NCBI GenBank assembly: GCA_028870665.1
Contig: JAGWPB010000012.1
Span: 1 to 49,812 of the forward strand
DNA length: 49,812 nucleotides
Source of the DNA: Lysobacteraceae bacterium
GTDB lineage: Bacteria > Pseudomonadota > Gammaproteobacteria > Xanthomonadales > Rhodanobacteraceae
Direction: 5' to 3'
Both the position numbers and the translations under genes were made by a program. The notes under the pieces are model-generated. The model made no database searches and was not told where the DNA came from. It saw nothing but the letters and a program-made list of their open reading frames with translations. This document shows positions 19,220 through 26,524 of this stretch, piece by piece (the first letter of the stretch is position 1; each line of letters opens with the position of its first letter).

Positions 19220-19798
19220 TCAGGCGGTCGGCCGCGCGCTCGCCTCGTGCTCGAGAAACCACAGGCCCGCAAACAGCTTGGGATCGACCGAGTAGCCCGC
19301 GCGCGCGCTGGCGAACAGCCATGACGCGGCGTCGTTGCGCGCAACCTCGTGCACGATGATGGCCTCGCCGGGATCGCCGCCGCCGGCGCCAACCCGCTGC
19401 AGATCGAAGGCGCGCACGAAGGCGATCCGCTCGGTGCTCATGCCCGACGATGACGGCCCGGCGTGCAGAAACTCGAGTCGGGCCGCGCGCCAGCCGGTTT
19501 CCTCCTCCAGCTCGCGCGCGGCGGCGGCCAGCGCGGTCTCGTCGCCGTCGCCCTCGTGATCGCCGACCAGACCGGCGGGCATCTCGATCGTGCGCGCCTG
19601 GATCGGCACGCGGTACTGCTCGACGAACAGGATGCGATCCTGCGGTGTGACCGCGACGATGATGACCGCGCCGCCGGCATTGTTGCGCTCGACGAACTCC
19701 CAGCGTCCGCGCCGACGCAGGGTCAGCCAGGCGCCGCGATGGAGGTCCTCGGCGGGCACGTCGGCGTCCACGGGCAGGCCTGCGGGGTCGTGTCTCAT
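19220..19798 (-). CDS. Nudix hydrolase, ADP-ribose pyrophosphatase-like
   Basis: A 192-residue Nudix protein probably acting on ADP-ribose or a related nucleoside diphosphate derivative. The Nudix box core is ETALAAAARELEEETGW with all catalytic glutamates. The glycine normally six residues before the first Glu is His here, because the loop reads GDHEGDGDE. Upstream elements VEQYRVPIQARTIEMPAGL are typical of NudF/ADPRase members. It overlaps the exonuclease gene by ATGA and is last in its operon. Confidence 0.9.
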   Translation of the reverse strand: MRHDPAGLPVDADVPAEDLHRGAWLTLRRRGRWEFVERNNAGGAVIIVAVTPQDRILFVEQYRVPIQARTIEMPAGLVGDHEGDGDETALAAAARELEEETGWRAARLEFLHAGPSSSGMSTERIAFVRAFDLQRVGAGGGDPGEAIIVHEVARNDAASWLFASARAGYSVDPKLFAGLWFLEHEASARPTA

Positions 19799-20703
19799 GC
19801 GGTCTCCGGCTTGGACTGGGCGTGTGCACGCAGGCGCGCGCGGGTATGGGCGCCGAGGCGCAGGTGCTGGCCCAGGGTTTCCAGGGCGTCGTCGTCGCCG
19901 CCGCGCCAGGCCAGCGCATCGGGTTCGGGTACCGGCGCGTCGAGCGCGATGCGCGTCAGCCGCCGCGACAGGCGCGCGCTGTCGGCCTGGTCGCGCAGGC
20001 GCAGGGCGACGCCGGCGGCACCGCGCAGGGGCATGGCCGGAATCTCGTCGATGCGCGCCAGCAGCGCGTCGAGGTCACCGAAGTGCGCCAGCAGCGCGGC
20101 GGCGGTGCGCGGACCGATGCCGCGCACACCCGGCACGTTGTCGACCGCATCACCGGCCAGCGCCAGATAATCGGCGACCTGCTCGGGGCGCACGCCCATG
20201 CGTGCCATGACGCCGTCCGCGCCCCAGCGTTCGCCACGGGCAAAGTCCCACTGTTCGTCATGACGGCCGAGCAGTTGCCCGAAATCCTTGTCGGCCGAGA
20301 CCACGATCGAGCGGAAGCCGTGTCGGCGCAGCGTCCAGAGTGCGCTGCCGATCAGGTCATCGGCCTCGAAGCTGGAGTGCGCGGCCACCGCCAGACCGAG
20401 CGCGACGGCCAATTCCCGGCAGCGCCCGAACTGGAACTCCAGTTCCGGTGGCGGCAGTTCGCGATTGGCTTTGTAGGCCGGGTAGATCGCATTGCGGAAG
20501 CACGAGTTCAGCGCGGCATCGAAGGCGATCAGCACATGGGTGGGGCGTGCCCGCTCGAGCAGGTCGAGCAGGAAGCGGGCGAAGCCGTGAACGGCATTGA
20601 CCGGGCGGCCGTCGCGATCGCGCAGGTCGTCCGGCAGCGAATGCCAGGCGCGGAACACGTACAGGCTGGCATCGACCAGATGCGCGGCCGGACGCATGCT
20701 CAT
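19795..20703 (-). CDS. Stand-alone 5'-3' exonuclease / flap endonuclease-like
   Basis: A 302-residue protein homologous to the N-terminal exonuclease domain of DNA polymerase I and to XNI/ExoIX. It has HLVDASLYVFRAWHSLP at the N-terminus, FRNAIYPAYKANRELPPPE, the acidic EADDLIGSAL and VVSADKDFGQLL metal-binding motifs, and the helix-hairpin-helix GVRGIGPRTAAALL. The start at 20703 is chosen because it overlaps the nitroreductase stop as ATGA; ATG at 20712 is possible. It is likely a flap or RNA-primer processing nuclease working beside Pol I. Confidence 0.92.
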   Translation of the reverse strand: MSMRPAAHLVDASLYVFRAWHSLPDDLRDRDGRPVNAVHGFARFLLDLLERARPTHVLIAFDAALNSCFRNAIYPAYKANRELPPPELEFQFGRCRELAVALGLAVAAHSSFEADDLIGSALWTLRRHGFRSIVVSADKDFGQLLGRHDEQWDFARGERWGADGVMARMGVRPEQVADYLALAGDAVDNVPGVRGIGPRTAAALLAHFGDLDALLARIDEIPAMPLRGAAGVALRLRDQADSARLSRRLTRIALDAPVPEPDALAWRGGDDDALETLGQHLRLGAHTRARLRAHAQSKPETA

Positions 20704-21278
20704 GGCGTCCATGCACTGACGCAGGCCGCGGGGTCCGCGCGCGGAACCGGCGCCGGTTCCGCACGGACGCTGCCGACATGCACCAGTCCGATCAGTTGTT
20801 CGTCCGCATGCAGGCCCAGCACCGCGGCCACGGCGGAATCGTAAGCGGCCCATCCGGTCAGCCACTGCGCGCCGTAACCCAGCGCCTCGGCGCCGAGCAG
20901 CAGGTTGTAGGCGACGCAGCCGGCCGACAGCAGCTGCTCCTGCGCGGGAATCCGGGCGTGCCCGGCATCGATGCGCGCCACCACGGCGACCACCAGCGCG
21001 CCGTGCGCATAGCGTGCGCGCTCCTTGTCCAGGCGCGCGGCATCGGCGGCGGGCTCGCGTGCGGCCAGGCGGGTGGCCAGGCGCCCGGCGAAGGCTGCCA
21101 GGGCCGCGCCCTCGATGGTGATGAGCCGCCACGGCTGCAGGCGGCCGTGATCGGGTACGCGCAGTGCGAAAGCCAGCAGCGCCTCGCGCTCGGCGCCGTT
21201 CGGCGCCGGAACGGTCAGCAGGCGGGCCGGTACCGAGTGGCGGCGGGCGAGAGCGGCGAACAGCGGCGAGGCGGACAT
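20700..21278 (-). CDS. Nitroreductase-family flavoprotein
   Basis: A 192-residue FMN-dependent oxidoreductase of the small YdjA-like nitroreductase type. The N-terminal helix (ALARRHSVPARLL), APNGAEREALLAFALRVPDHGRLQPWR and the C-terminal GLVHVGSV region fit the family. It is cytosolic, with physiological substrate unknown. It is the first gene of a three-gene leftward operon with the exonuclease and Nudix genes (two ATGA overlaps). It diverges from pntAA with about 140 bases between. Confidence 0.88.
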   Translation of the reverse strand: MSASPLFAALARRHSVPARLLTVPAPNGAEREALLAFALRVPDHGRLQPWRLITIEGAALAAFAGRLATRLAAREPAADAARLDKERARYAHGALVVAVVARIDAGHARIPAQEQLLSAGCVAYNLLLGAEALGYGAQWLTGWAAYDSAVAAVLGLHADEQLIGLVHVGSVRAEPAPVPRADPAACVSAWTP

Positions 21279-21421
21279 GTCGCGAGTCTAGTGGCCGCCC
21301 CGGGAAATGCCCAACGGGCATGCCGTCGTCATCGGGACGATGCGCATGGCCAGGGCCCGCGTCGCTGCGCGACGGTTCCCGGCATCCGTTACGATGCGGC
21401 GGATCCGGGTGGAGATGCGTC

Positions 21422-22522
21422 ATGGCCGTGACCATTGCAGCGCTGAAGGAAACCGCGACGGGCGAACGCCGCGTGGCGATCACGCCGGAAACGGCAAGGA
21501 AATTCCTCGCCCGCGGGCTGCGGGTGCTGCTCGAGCGCGACGCCGGGGCCAGCGCCGGTTTTCCCGATGCCGGTTACATCGACGTCGAGTTCGCCGACGT
21601 TGCCACGGTGCTGGCGCGTGCCGACGTGCTGCTGGCGGTACAGCCGCCCGAGGTTGCCGTCGCGGCAGGCCTGCGCCGCGGTGCCGTGCTGCTCGGCCAG
21701 CTGCGTCCCTATGGCGCCGGCGAACGCATCGCGGCGTGGGCCGCGCAGGGGCTGACCGCATTCGCGCTCGAGCGCCTGCCGCGCACCACCCGCGCGCAGG
21801 CGATGGACACGCTGTCGTCGCAGGCCGCCGTGGCCGGCTACCGCGCCGTGCTGCTGGCTGCCGAGGCCTCGCCGCGCTTCTTCCCGATGCTGACCACCGC
21901 CGCCGGTACCGTGCGCCCGAGCCGCGTGCTGGTGATCGGCGCCGGCGTGGCCGGCCTGCAGGCGATCGCCACCGCGCGCCGGCTCGGTGCGCAGGTGGAC
22001 GGTTTCGACGTGCGTCCGGAGACCCGCGAGCAGGTGCAGTCGCTGGGCGCCAAGTTTCTCGATCTGGGCGTCAGTGCCGCCGGCAGCGGCGGTTATGCGC
22101 GCGAGCTGACCGCCGAGGAGCGCGCGCGCCAGCAGCAGGCGCTGGCCGAGCATCTGCGCGCGATGGACGTGGTGATCAGCACCGCGGCAGTGCCCGGCCG
22201 GCAGGCGCCGCGGATCCTGACCGCTGCGATGATCGAGGGCATGAAGCCGGGCGCGGTGGTGGTGGACATCGCCGCCGAGAGCGGCGGCAACTGCGAGCTG
22301 ACCCGGGCCGACACGCGCGTCGAGCACGGCGCCGTCAGCATCCTCGGACCGGTGAACCTGGCGGCCGGCACCCCACTGCATGCCAGCGAGATGATCGCGC
22401 GCAATTTCGCCAACTTCACCGAACTGCTGCTGCACGAGGGGGAGCTGCAGCCGGACTTCGGGGACGAGCTGATCAGCAACACCTGCATCGCCCACGGCGG
22501 CGAGGTCAAGTTCGCCGGCTGA
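21422..22522 (+). CDS. pntAA: NAD(P) transhydrogenase subunit alpha, soluble NAD-binding part
   Basis: The 366-residue domain I component of proton-translocating transhydrogenase, cytosolic face. It has KETATGERRVAITPE at the N-terminus, the RAQAMDTLSSQAAVAGYRAV signature and the Rossmann loop VIGAGVAGLQAIATARRLGA. The mobile-loop region ends with ESGGNCELTRAD. GGAG seven bases upstream supports the ATG. The transmembrane part of alpha is a separate gene (pntAB), as in many proteobacteria. Unusually, the next 1.5 kb is an opposing three-gene cassette before pntAB and pntB. Confidence 0.96.
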   Translation: MAVTIAALKETATGERRVAITPETARKFLARGLRVLLERDAGASAGFPDAGYIDVEFADVATVLARADVLLAVQPPEVAVAAGLRRGAVLLGQLRPYGAGERIAAWAAQGLTAFALERLPRTTRAQAMDTLSSQAAVAGYRAVLLAAEASPRFFPMLTTAAGTVRPSRVLVIGAGVAGLQAIATARRLGAQVDGFDVRPETREQVQSLGAKFLDLGVSAAGSGGYARELTAEERARQQQALAEHLRAMDVVISTAAVPGRQAPRILTAAMIEGMKPGAVVVDIAAESGGNCELTRADTRVEHGAVSILGPVNLAAGTPLHASEMIARNFANFTELLLHEGELQPDFGDELISNTCIAHGGEVKFAG

Positions 22523-22540
22523 GCGCGTCATGGCGGTGGT

Positions 22541-23062
22541 TCAGCCGCCGCCGTGATGCCCGCCAGCGGGCGGCATGTGCTGCGGTCGCGGGCCGGGTCC
22601 GCGCTGCTGCAGCCAATGCTGGCGCTGCGCGGGATTCATTGTCCGCCACTGGCGCTGCAGCGCTTCGCGCTGGGCCGGCGGCATTTCGCGAAAGCGTGCG
22701 TAGGCCGCGCGCAGCCGCTGCCGTTGCTGCGGGCTCATCTCCCGGAACTGCTGCATATTGCGCCGCACCTGGGCGCGCTGCGCGGGAGTCATCTGCTGCA
22801 GACGCTCGATGCGCTGGTCGATCGCGCGCTGGCGCTGCGGCGGCAGCCGTGCCCAGCGTTGTTCGTTGCGCAGCAGCAGCTGCTGGCGTTGCGGCGGCAT
22901 GCGTTCCCACTGGTTGCGGAAGGGGCCGAGCAGTCGCTGCTGCTCGGGACTCAGCTGCTGCCAGGACGTCACCGGCGCCTGCTGCGCATGCGCGGTCAGC
23001 GGCGCAGCCAGCGCCAGCGCGAGCAGCAGGGCGGCGGAGAGCGGGGTCGACACGCGCGGCAT
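22541..23062 (-). CDS. DUF3106 exported protein
   Basis: A 173-residue exported protein with a signal peptide (cleavage after AHA near residue 26). The rest is an arginine/glutamine/proline-rich helical chain with repeated units of the kind WERMPPQRQQLLLRN, RLQQMTPAQRAQVRRN and FREMSPQQRQRLRAA. This tandem pattern is the hallmark of DUF3106. It ends in a histidine/glycine tail (HHGGG) that could bind metal. It lies 2 bases downstream of the DUF3619-like gene and third in the sigma-factor cassette. Function unknown. Confidence 0.88.
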   Translation of the reverse strand: MPRVSTPLSAALLLALALAAPLTAHAQQAPVTSWQQLSPEQQRLLGPFRNQWERMPPQRQQLLLRNEQRWARLPPQRQRAIDQRIERLQQMTPAQRAQVRRNMQQFREMSPQQRQRLRAAYARFREMPPAQREALQRQWRTMNPAQRQHWLQQRGPGPRPQHMPPAGGHHGGG

Positions 23063-23064
23063 GG

Positions 23065-23451
23065 TCAGTCTCCCGCCGGCGCCGGGGCGACGCCGGGCTG
23101 TTGCGGCTGGGTGGCCAGCCAGTCGTAGAAATCGAGGTTCTGGTAGAGGTCGAGATCGGCGGCATCGGCCACAGCCAGCGAATCGCCGCCGCTGCTCGCG
23201 GCCGCGGCGACCGTCACCGCCGGGGTCGCCGGCGCGCCGGCATGCGGATGCCACACCAGGCCCAGTGCCAGCGCCGCGGCGGCAAATGCACCGGCCGGCA
23301 GCAGAAAGCGCGCGATCGGCGCGTGTCGTGGCTGCAGCGCCGCGCGGCGCGCGCTGCGCAGGCGCGCGGCCGTGGCCGCATCGACGCCGCGCACGGCGCC
23401 GTCGAACAGGCTGCGGGCGCGGTCCGCGAGCGGGTCACGGATATCGTTCAT
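23065..23451 (-). CDS. DUF3619-like single-pass membrane protein, possible anti-sigma partner
   Basis: A 128-residue protein with a cytosolic N-terminal helix region (LADRARSLFDGAVRGVDAATAARLRSARRAAL), one membrane segment at about 47-65 and a periplasmic tail containing LDLYQNLDFYDWLA. This layout and its place between a sigma factor and a DUF3106 gene match DUF3619. The start overlaps the sigma gene stop as ATGA. An anti-sigma role is plausible from topology and linkage but is only inferred. Confidence 0.75.
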   Translation of the reverse strand: MNDIRDPLADRARSLFDGAVRGVDAATAARLRSARRAALQPRHAPIARFLLPAGAFAAAALALGLVWHPHAGAPATPAVTVAAAASSGGDSLAVADAADLDLYQNLDFYDWLATQPQQPGVAPAPAGD

Positions 23452-24038
23452 CGCCAGTCCTCCAGATGGTTGCGCAGGGCTTCCATGGCGCGCGACAGGT
23501 GGGTCTTGACGCTGCCGGCGGAGCAGCCCATGGCCTGTGCCGTGGCCGCCACGTCGAGGCCCTCGAGCATGCGCAGCATGAACGCCTCCTGCTGGCGCCG
23601 CGGCAGCTTGCGCACCGCCTCGCCCATCGCCGCGTAGGCGCTGCTGTCGAGCAGGCGCTGCTGCGGGTCGGGAGCGAGGTCGGCCGGTTCCCAGAGCGGG
23701 CCGTCGTCGCCATCCTCGTCGCTGCCGCGCGGCGCCAGCCAGCCGACCACGATCGAGCGCACCTTGCGCCGCCGCTGCAGGTCGGTGATGCGCCGGCGCA
23801 GAATGCCCCAGAACAGCGGCGACCATTCCTCCGGCGGGCGTTCGCGGTAGCTCCTGACCAGCCGCAGCATGGCGTCCTGCACGGCATCCAACGCCTCCTC
23901 GCGGTCGTTCAGACCCATCTCGGCGACGCGCCAGGCGCGCCGTTCGACCTGGGCCAGAAAACTTTCGAGCGACGCCGGCAGCGATCGCGTGCCGGCCTCG
24001 GGCAATGGTTGCAGCAGGGCAGTCGCGGGCACGCTCAT
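23448..24038 (-). CDS. RNA polymerase sigma-70 family factor (ECF-like)
   Basis: A 196-residue alternative sigma factor. Region 2 is around residues 30-95 (NDREEALDAVQDAMLRLV, PLFWGILRRRITDLQRRRKVRS). Region 4 is around 130-190 (LPRRQQEAFMLRMLEGLDVAATAQAM, then the recognition helix GCSAGSVKTHLSRAMEAL). The linker is long and acidic. The start at 24038 is the first good ATG, and longer forms are open upstream. It heads the leftward cassette with the DUF3619-like and DUF3106 genes and diverges from pntAB across about 180 bases. Its regulon is unknown. Confidence 0.9.
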   Translation of the reverse strand: MSVPATALLQPLPEAGTRSLPASLESFLAQVERRAWRVAEMGLNDREEALDAVQDAMLRLVRSYRERPPEEWSPLFWGILRRRITDLQRRRKVRSIVVGWLAPRGSDEDGDDGPLWEPADLAPDPQQRLLDSSAYAAMGEAVRKLPRRQQEAFMLRMLEGLDVAATAQAMGCSAGSVKTHLSRAMEALRNHLEDWR

Positions 24039-24215
24039 GGCGCACTGCCGCGGCGGGTGCGGTTCCTCATCGGCCGTTTCCTGCGAGATCACGCTACCCA
24101 TAACGGCCCATGCTCGCCGCGGTTGACAGTCGCCGCGTATGATCGGACCCGCGCGCGGCGCCGCGGGCCACCCGGCCGCCGTGGCCGCAGCACGCGACCA
24201 TTCCGGGGGACAGCG

Positions 24216-24512
24216 ATGATCGACGGCTTTCTGGCACTTTATATCTTCATGCTGGCGGCCTTCACCGGCTACGAGATCATCGCGCGGGTGCCGGTGATCC
24301 TGCACACGCCGCTGATGTCCGGATCCAACTTCGTGCACGGCATCGTGGTGATCGGCGCAATGGTCGCGCTGGGCCATGCGCAGACGCCGCTGGAACAGGC
24401 GATCGGTTTCGCCGGCGTGCTGCTTGGCGCCGGCAACGCCGCCGGTGGCTATGTCGTCACCGAGCGCATGCTGGACATGTTCAAGGCCAGCAAGAACAAG
24501 GAGCGCGGCTGA
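24216..24512 (+). CDS. pntAB: NAD(P) transhydrogenase subunit alpha, membrane part
   Basis: A 98-residue inner-membrane protein with three hydrophobic helices and the conserved LYIFMLAAFTGYEIIARVP and TPLMSGSNFVHGIV motifs of PntA domain II. It forms part of the proton channel with PntB. GGGGGA upstream marks its own ribosome binding site. It shares one base with the pntB start (TGATG). A C-terminal MFKASKNKE helix is typical. It must be expressed from a promoter separate from pntAA or by read-through of the opposing cassette. Confidence 0.95.
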   Translation: MIDGFLALYIFMLAAFTGYEIIARVPVILHTPLMSGSNFVHGIVVIGAMVALGHAQTPLEQAIGFAGVLLGAGNAAGGYVVTERMLDMFKASKNKERG

Positions 24513-25966
24513 TGGGAACGCTGCTGCCGGGCCTGATCAAGGCCAGCTACTTCCTTGCCGCGCTGCTGTTCATCGTCGGCCTGAAGCGCATGAGTTCGCC
24601 GCGCACCGCGCGCACCGGCATCCTCTGGGCCGGCGTCGGCATGCTGGTGGCGGTGGCGGCCACCTTCATGCTTCCCGGTCTGCACAACCGCGCGCTGATG
24701 CTCACGGCGATCGTGCTGGGTACCTCCGCGGCCTGGTGGTCGGGACGGCGCGTGGCGATGACCGCGATGCCGCAGATGGTCGCGCTGTACAACGGCATGG
24801 GCGGCGGCGCGGCGGCGGCGATCGGCCTCGCCGAGCTGATCGCGGCGGCGGCCTGGAGCAATGGCCACCCTGGCCAGTGCGCGTTTGCGGCGGCTTCGAC
24901 GGCGGCGTGCCTGGCCCCGTCGGCAACGGTGCTCGCCTATGTCGGTCTGTTCATCGGCGCGGTGTCGTTCGCCGGCTCGCTGATCGCATTCGCCAAACTG
25001 CAGGGCTGGATGGACAGGCGCTTCGTATTCGCCGGCCAGCGCGCGCTGAATGGCGTGATCCTGCTGGCGGCGCTGGCGCTGGGTGCCTGGACGCTGGCGA
25101 CCGGTTTCGCGGCCGGCGCGCAGGTGCCGCTGCTCGCCATCGTGGTGTTTGCCGTGCTGGCGCTGCTGCTCGGCCTGCTGATGACGCTGCCGATCGGTGG
25201 CGCCGACATGCCGGTCGTGATCTCGCTCTACAACGCCTTTACCGGCCTGGCCGTGGCCTTCGAGGGTTACGTGCTGCAGAACGAGGCGATGATCATCGCC
25301 GGCATGGTGGTCGGCGCGGCCGGCACCCTACTGACGCAGTTGATGGCGCGGGCGATGAACCGCTCGCTGGGCAACGTGCTGTTCGGCAGCTTCGGCGCCG
25401 CGGGCGGCGCGGCGCAGACGATCGCCGGCGCGCAGAAACCGATCGAGGCCGCGGATGCCGCGGTCATGATGGCCTACGCCGAGCGCGTGGCGATCGTGCC
25501 CGGCTACGGCATGGCCGTGGCGCAGGCGCAGCACAAGGTGTGGGAGTTCGCGCAGGCACTGATCGCGCGCGGCGTCAAGGTGCGTTTCGCGATCCATCCG
25601 GTGGCCGGGCGCATGCCCGGGCACATGAACGTGCTGCTGGCCGAAGCCGGCGTGCCCTACGACCTGATCGCTGACATGGACGACATCAACCCCGAGTTCC
25701 CGACCACCGACGTGGTGCTGGTGATCGGCGCCAACGACGTGGTCAATCCGGTGGCCAGGACCGATCCGTCATCGCCGATCTACGGCATGCCGATCCTCGA
25801 CGTCGCCAGTGCGAAAAACGTGATCGTGATCAAGCGCGGCAAGGGCACCGGGTTCGCCGGTATCGAGAACGCGCTGTTCTACGCCGACAATGCGCGCATG
25901 CTCTACGGCGACGGCCAGGCGGCTGTCGCCAGTCTGGTTGCCGAACTGAAGGCGGTGGACGGCTGA
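24512..25966 (+). CDS. pntB: NAD(P) transhydrogenase subunit beta
   Basis: A 484-residue subunit with about nine membrane helices (roughly residues 1-290) followed by the NADP(H)-binding domain III. Domain III shows ERVAIVPGYGMAVAQAQH, FAIHPVAGRMPGHMNVLLAEA, VLVIGANDVVNPVA and IVIKRGKGTGFAGIEN. Transhydrogenase uses proton-motive force to make NADPH from NADH, useful for the heavy NADPH demand of the Calvin cycle seen at the left end. The gene is coupled to pntAB. Confidence 0.97.
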   Translation: MGTLLPGLIKASYFLAALLFIVGLKRMSSPRTARTGILWAGVGMLVAVAATFMLPGLHNRALMLTAIVLGTSAAWWSGRRVAMTAMPQMVALYNGMGGGAAAAIGLAELIAAAAWSNGHPGQCAFAAASTAACLAPSATVLAYVGLFIGAVSFAGSLIAFAKLQGWMDRRFVFAGQRALNGVILLAALALGAWTLATGFAAGAQVPLLAIVVFAVLALLLGLLMTLPIGGADMPVVISLYNAFTGLAVAFEGYVLQNEAMIIAGMVVGAAGTLLTQLMARAMNRSLGNVLFGSFGAAGGAAQTIAGAQKPIEAADAAVMMAYAERVAIVPGYGMAVAQAQHKVWEFAQALIARGVKVRFAIHPVAGRMPGHMNVLLAEAGVPYDLIADMDDINPEFPTTDVVLVIGANDVVNPVARTDPSSPIYGMPILDVASAKNVIVIKRGKGTGFAGIENALFYADNARMLYGDGQAAVASLVAELKAVDG

Positions 25967-25998
25967 GCTCGCTGTCGCCGGCGACACGTCGCTGCCGC

Positions 25999-26451
25999 TC
26001 AGGCCGTGCCGGTTTTTCCGCTCCAGCGCCAGGCCAGCAGCGCGGCCAGTGCGGCCGCCGCCAGCGCCCAGTCCAGGCGCTCGCCACGCAGGCCCATGCG
26101 GGCCAGCAGCCAGAGCATGTCGAAGCCGCTGGCACGCAGCGATTCCAGCAGGCCGATGCCGAACATCGCCGCGATGCGCGCGGCCGCCAGCAGGAATTGT
26201 TCGTAGCATGCGGCCAGCAGGGTAGCCAGCGCCGCCAGCAACGGCGCCGCACCACGCGTCGGCGGCAGGCTCATGTGCGCGCTCAGCGCCGTCAGCGCAG
26301 CCACCGCCAGCACCAGCCATGGCGGCACCGCGTCGCCGAAGCGCAGTACCAGCAGCGCCCACACGGCGCCCAGCGCGAGTCCGGCCAGCTGCACCGCGAC
26401 GGCGCCCACGAACAGTCCGGTCCACGGCACACGGCCGTGTTCAGCCGACAT
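25999..26451 (-). CDS. Hypothetical inner-membrane protein
   Basis: A protein of about 150 residues with three to five hydrophobic segments (around 12-35, 43-60, 68-88, 92-105 and 128-145) and no family I recognise. The start is uncertain: MSAEHG at 26451 is used, and longer forms are open. It converges on pntB with about 30 bases between. It sits downstream of the diguanylate cyclase gene on the same strand. Confidence 0.6.
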   Translation of the reverse strand: MSAEHGRVPWTGLFVGAVAVQLAGLALGAVWALLVLRFGDAVPPWLVLAVAALTALSAHMSLPPTRGAAPLLAALATLLAACYEQFLLAAARIAAMFGIGLLESLRASGFDMLWLLARMGLRGERLDWALAAAALAALLAWRWSGKTGTA

Positions 26452-26524
26452 GATCAGTGCATGACGATGCGTGCATGGCGGGGGACCGTGGGGCAAGGCG
26501 CGATGATAGCGCCGTGGCACCGGA

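Noticed and set aside
17670-19919. A 749-codon open frame on the minus strand
   Set aside because: It runs opposite the TMEM43-like and MAPEG genes, and through off-frame sequence of the Nudix gene, with low-complexity composition.
21307-23637. A 776-codon open frame on the plus strand
   Set aside because: It is an off-frame of pntAA continuing opposite the DUF3106 gene; no family features.
24123-24143. TTGACA (24123) and TATGAT (24138) as a pntAB promoter
   Set aside because: The spacing is only 9 bases, far from the 16-18 needed, so they cannot work together as -35 and -10. Either may belong to another promoter.
25973-25986. 14-bp palindrome TGTCGCCGGCGACA between pntB and the next gene
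   Set aside because: Too short a stem (5 bp with a 4-base loop) and no T tract; expected by chance in GC-rich DNA.
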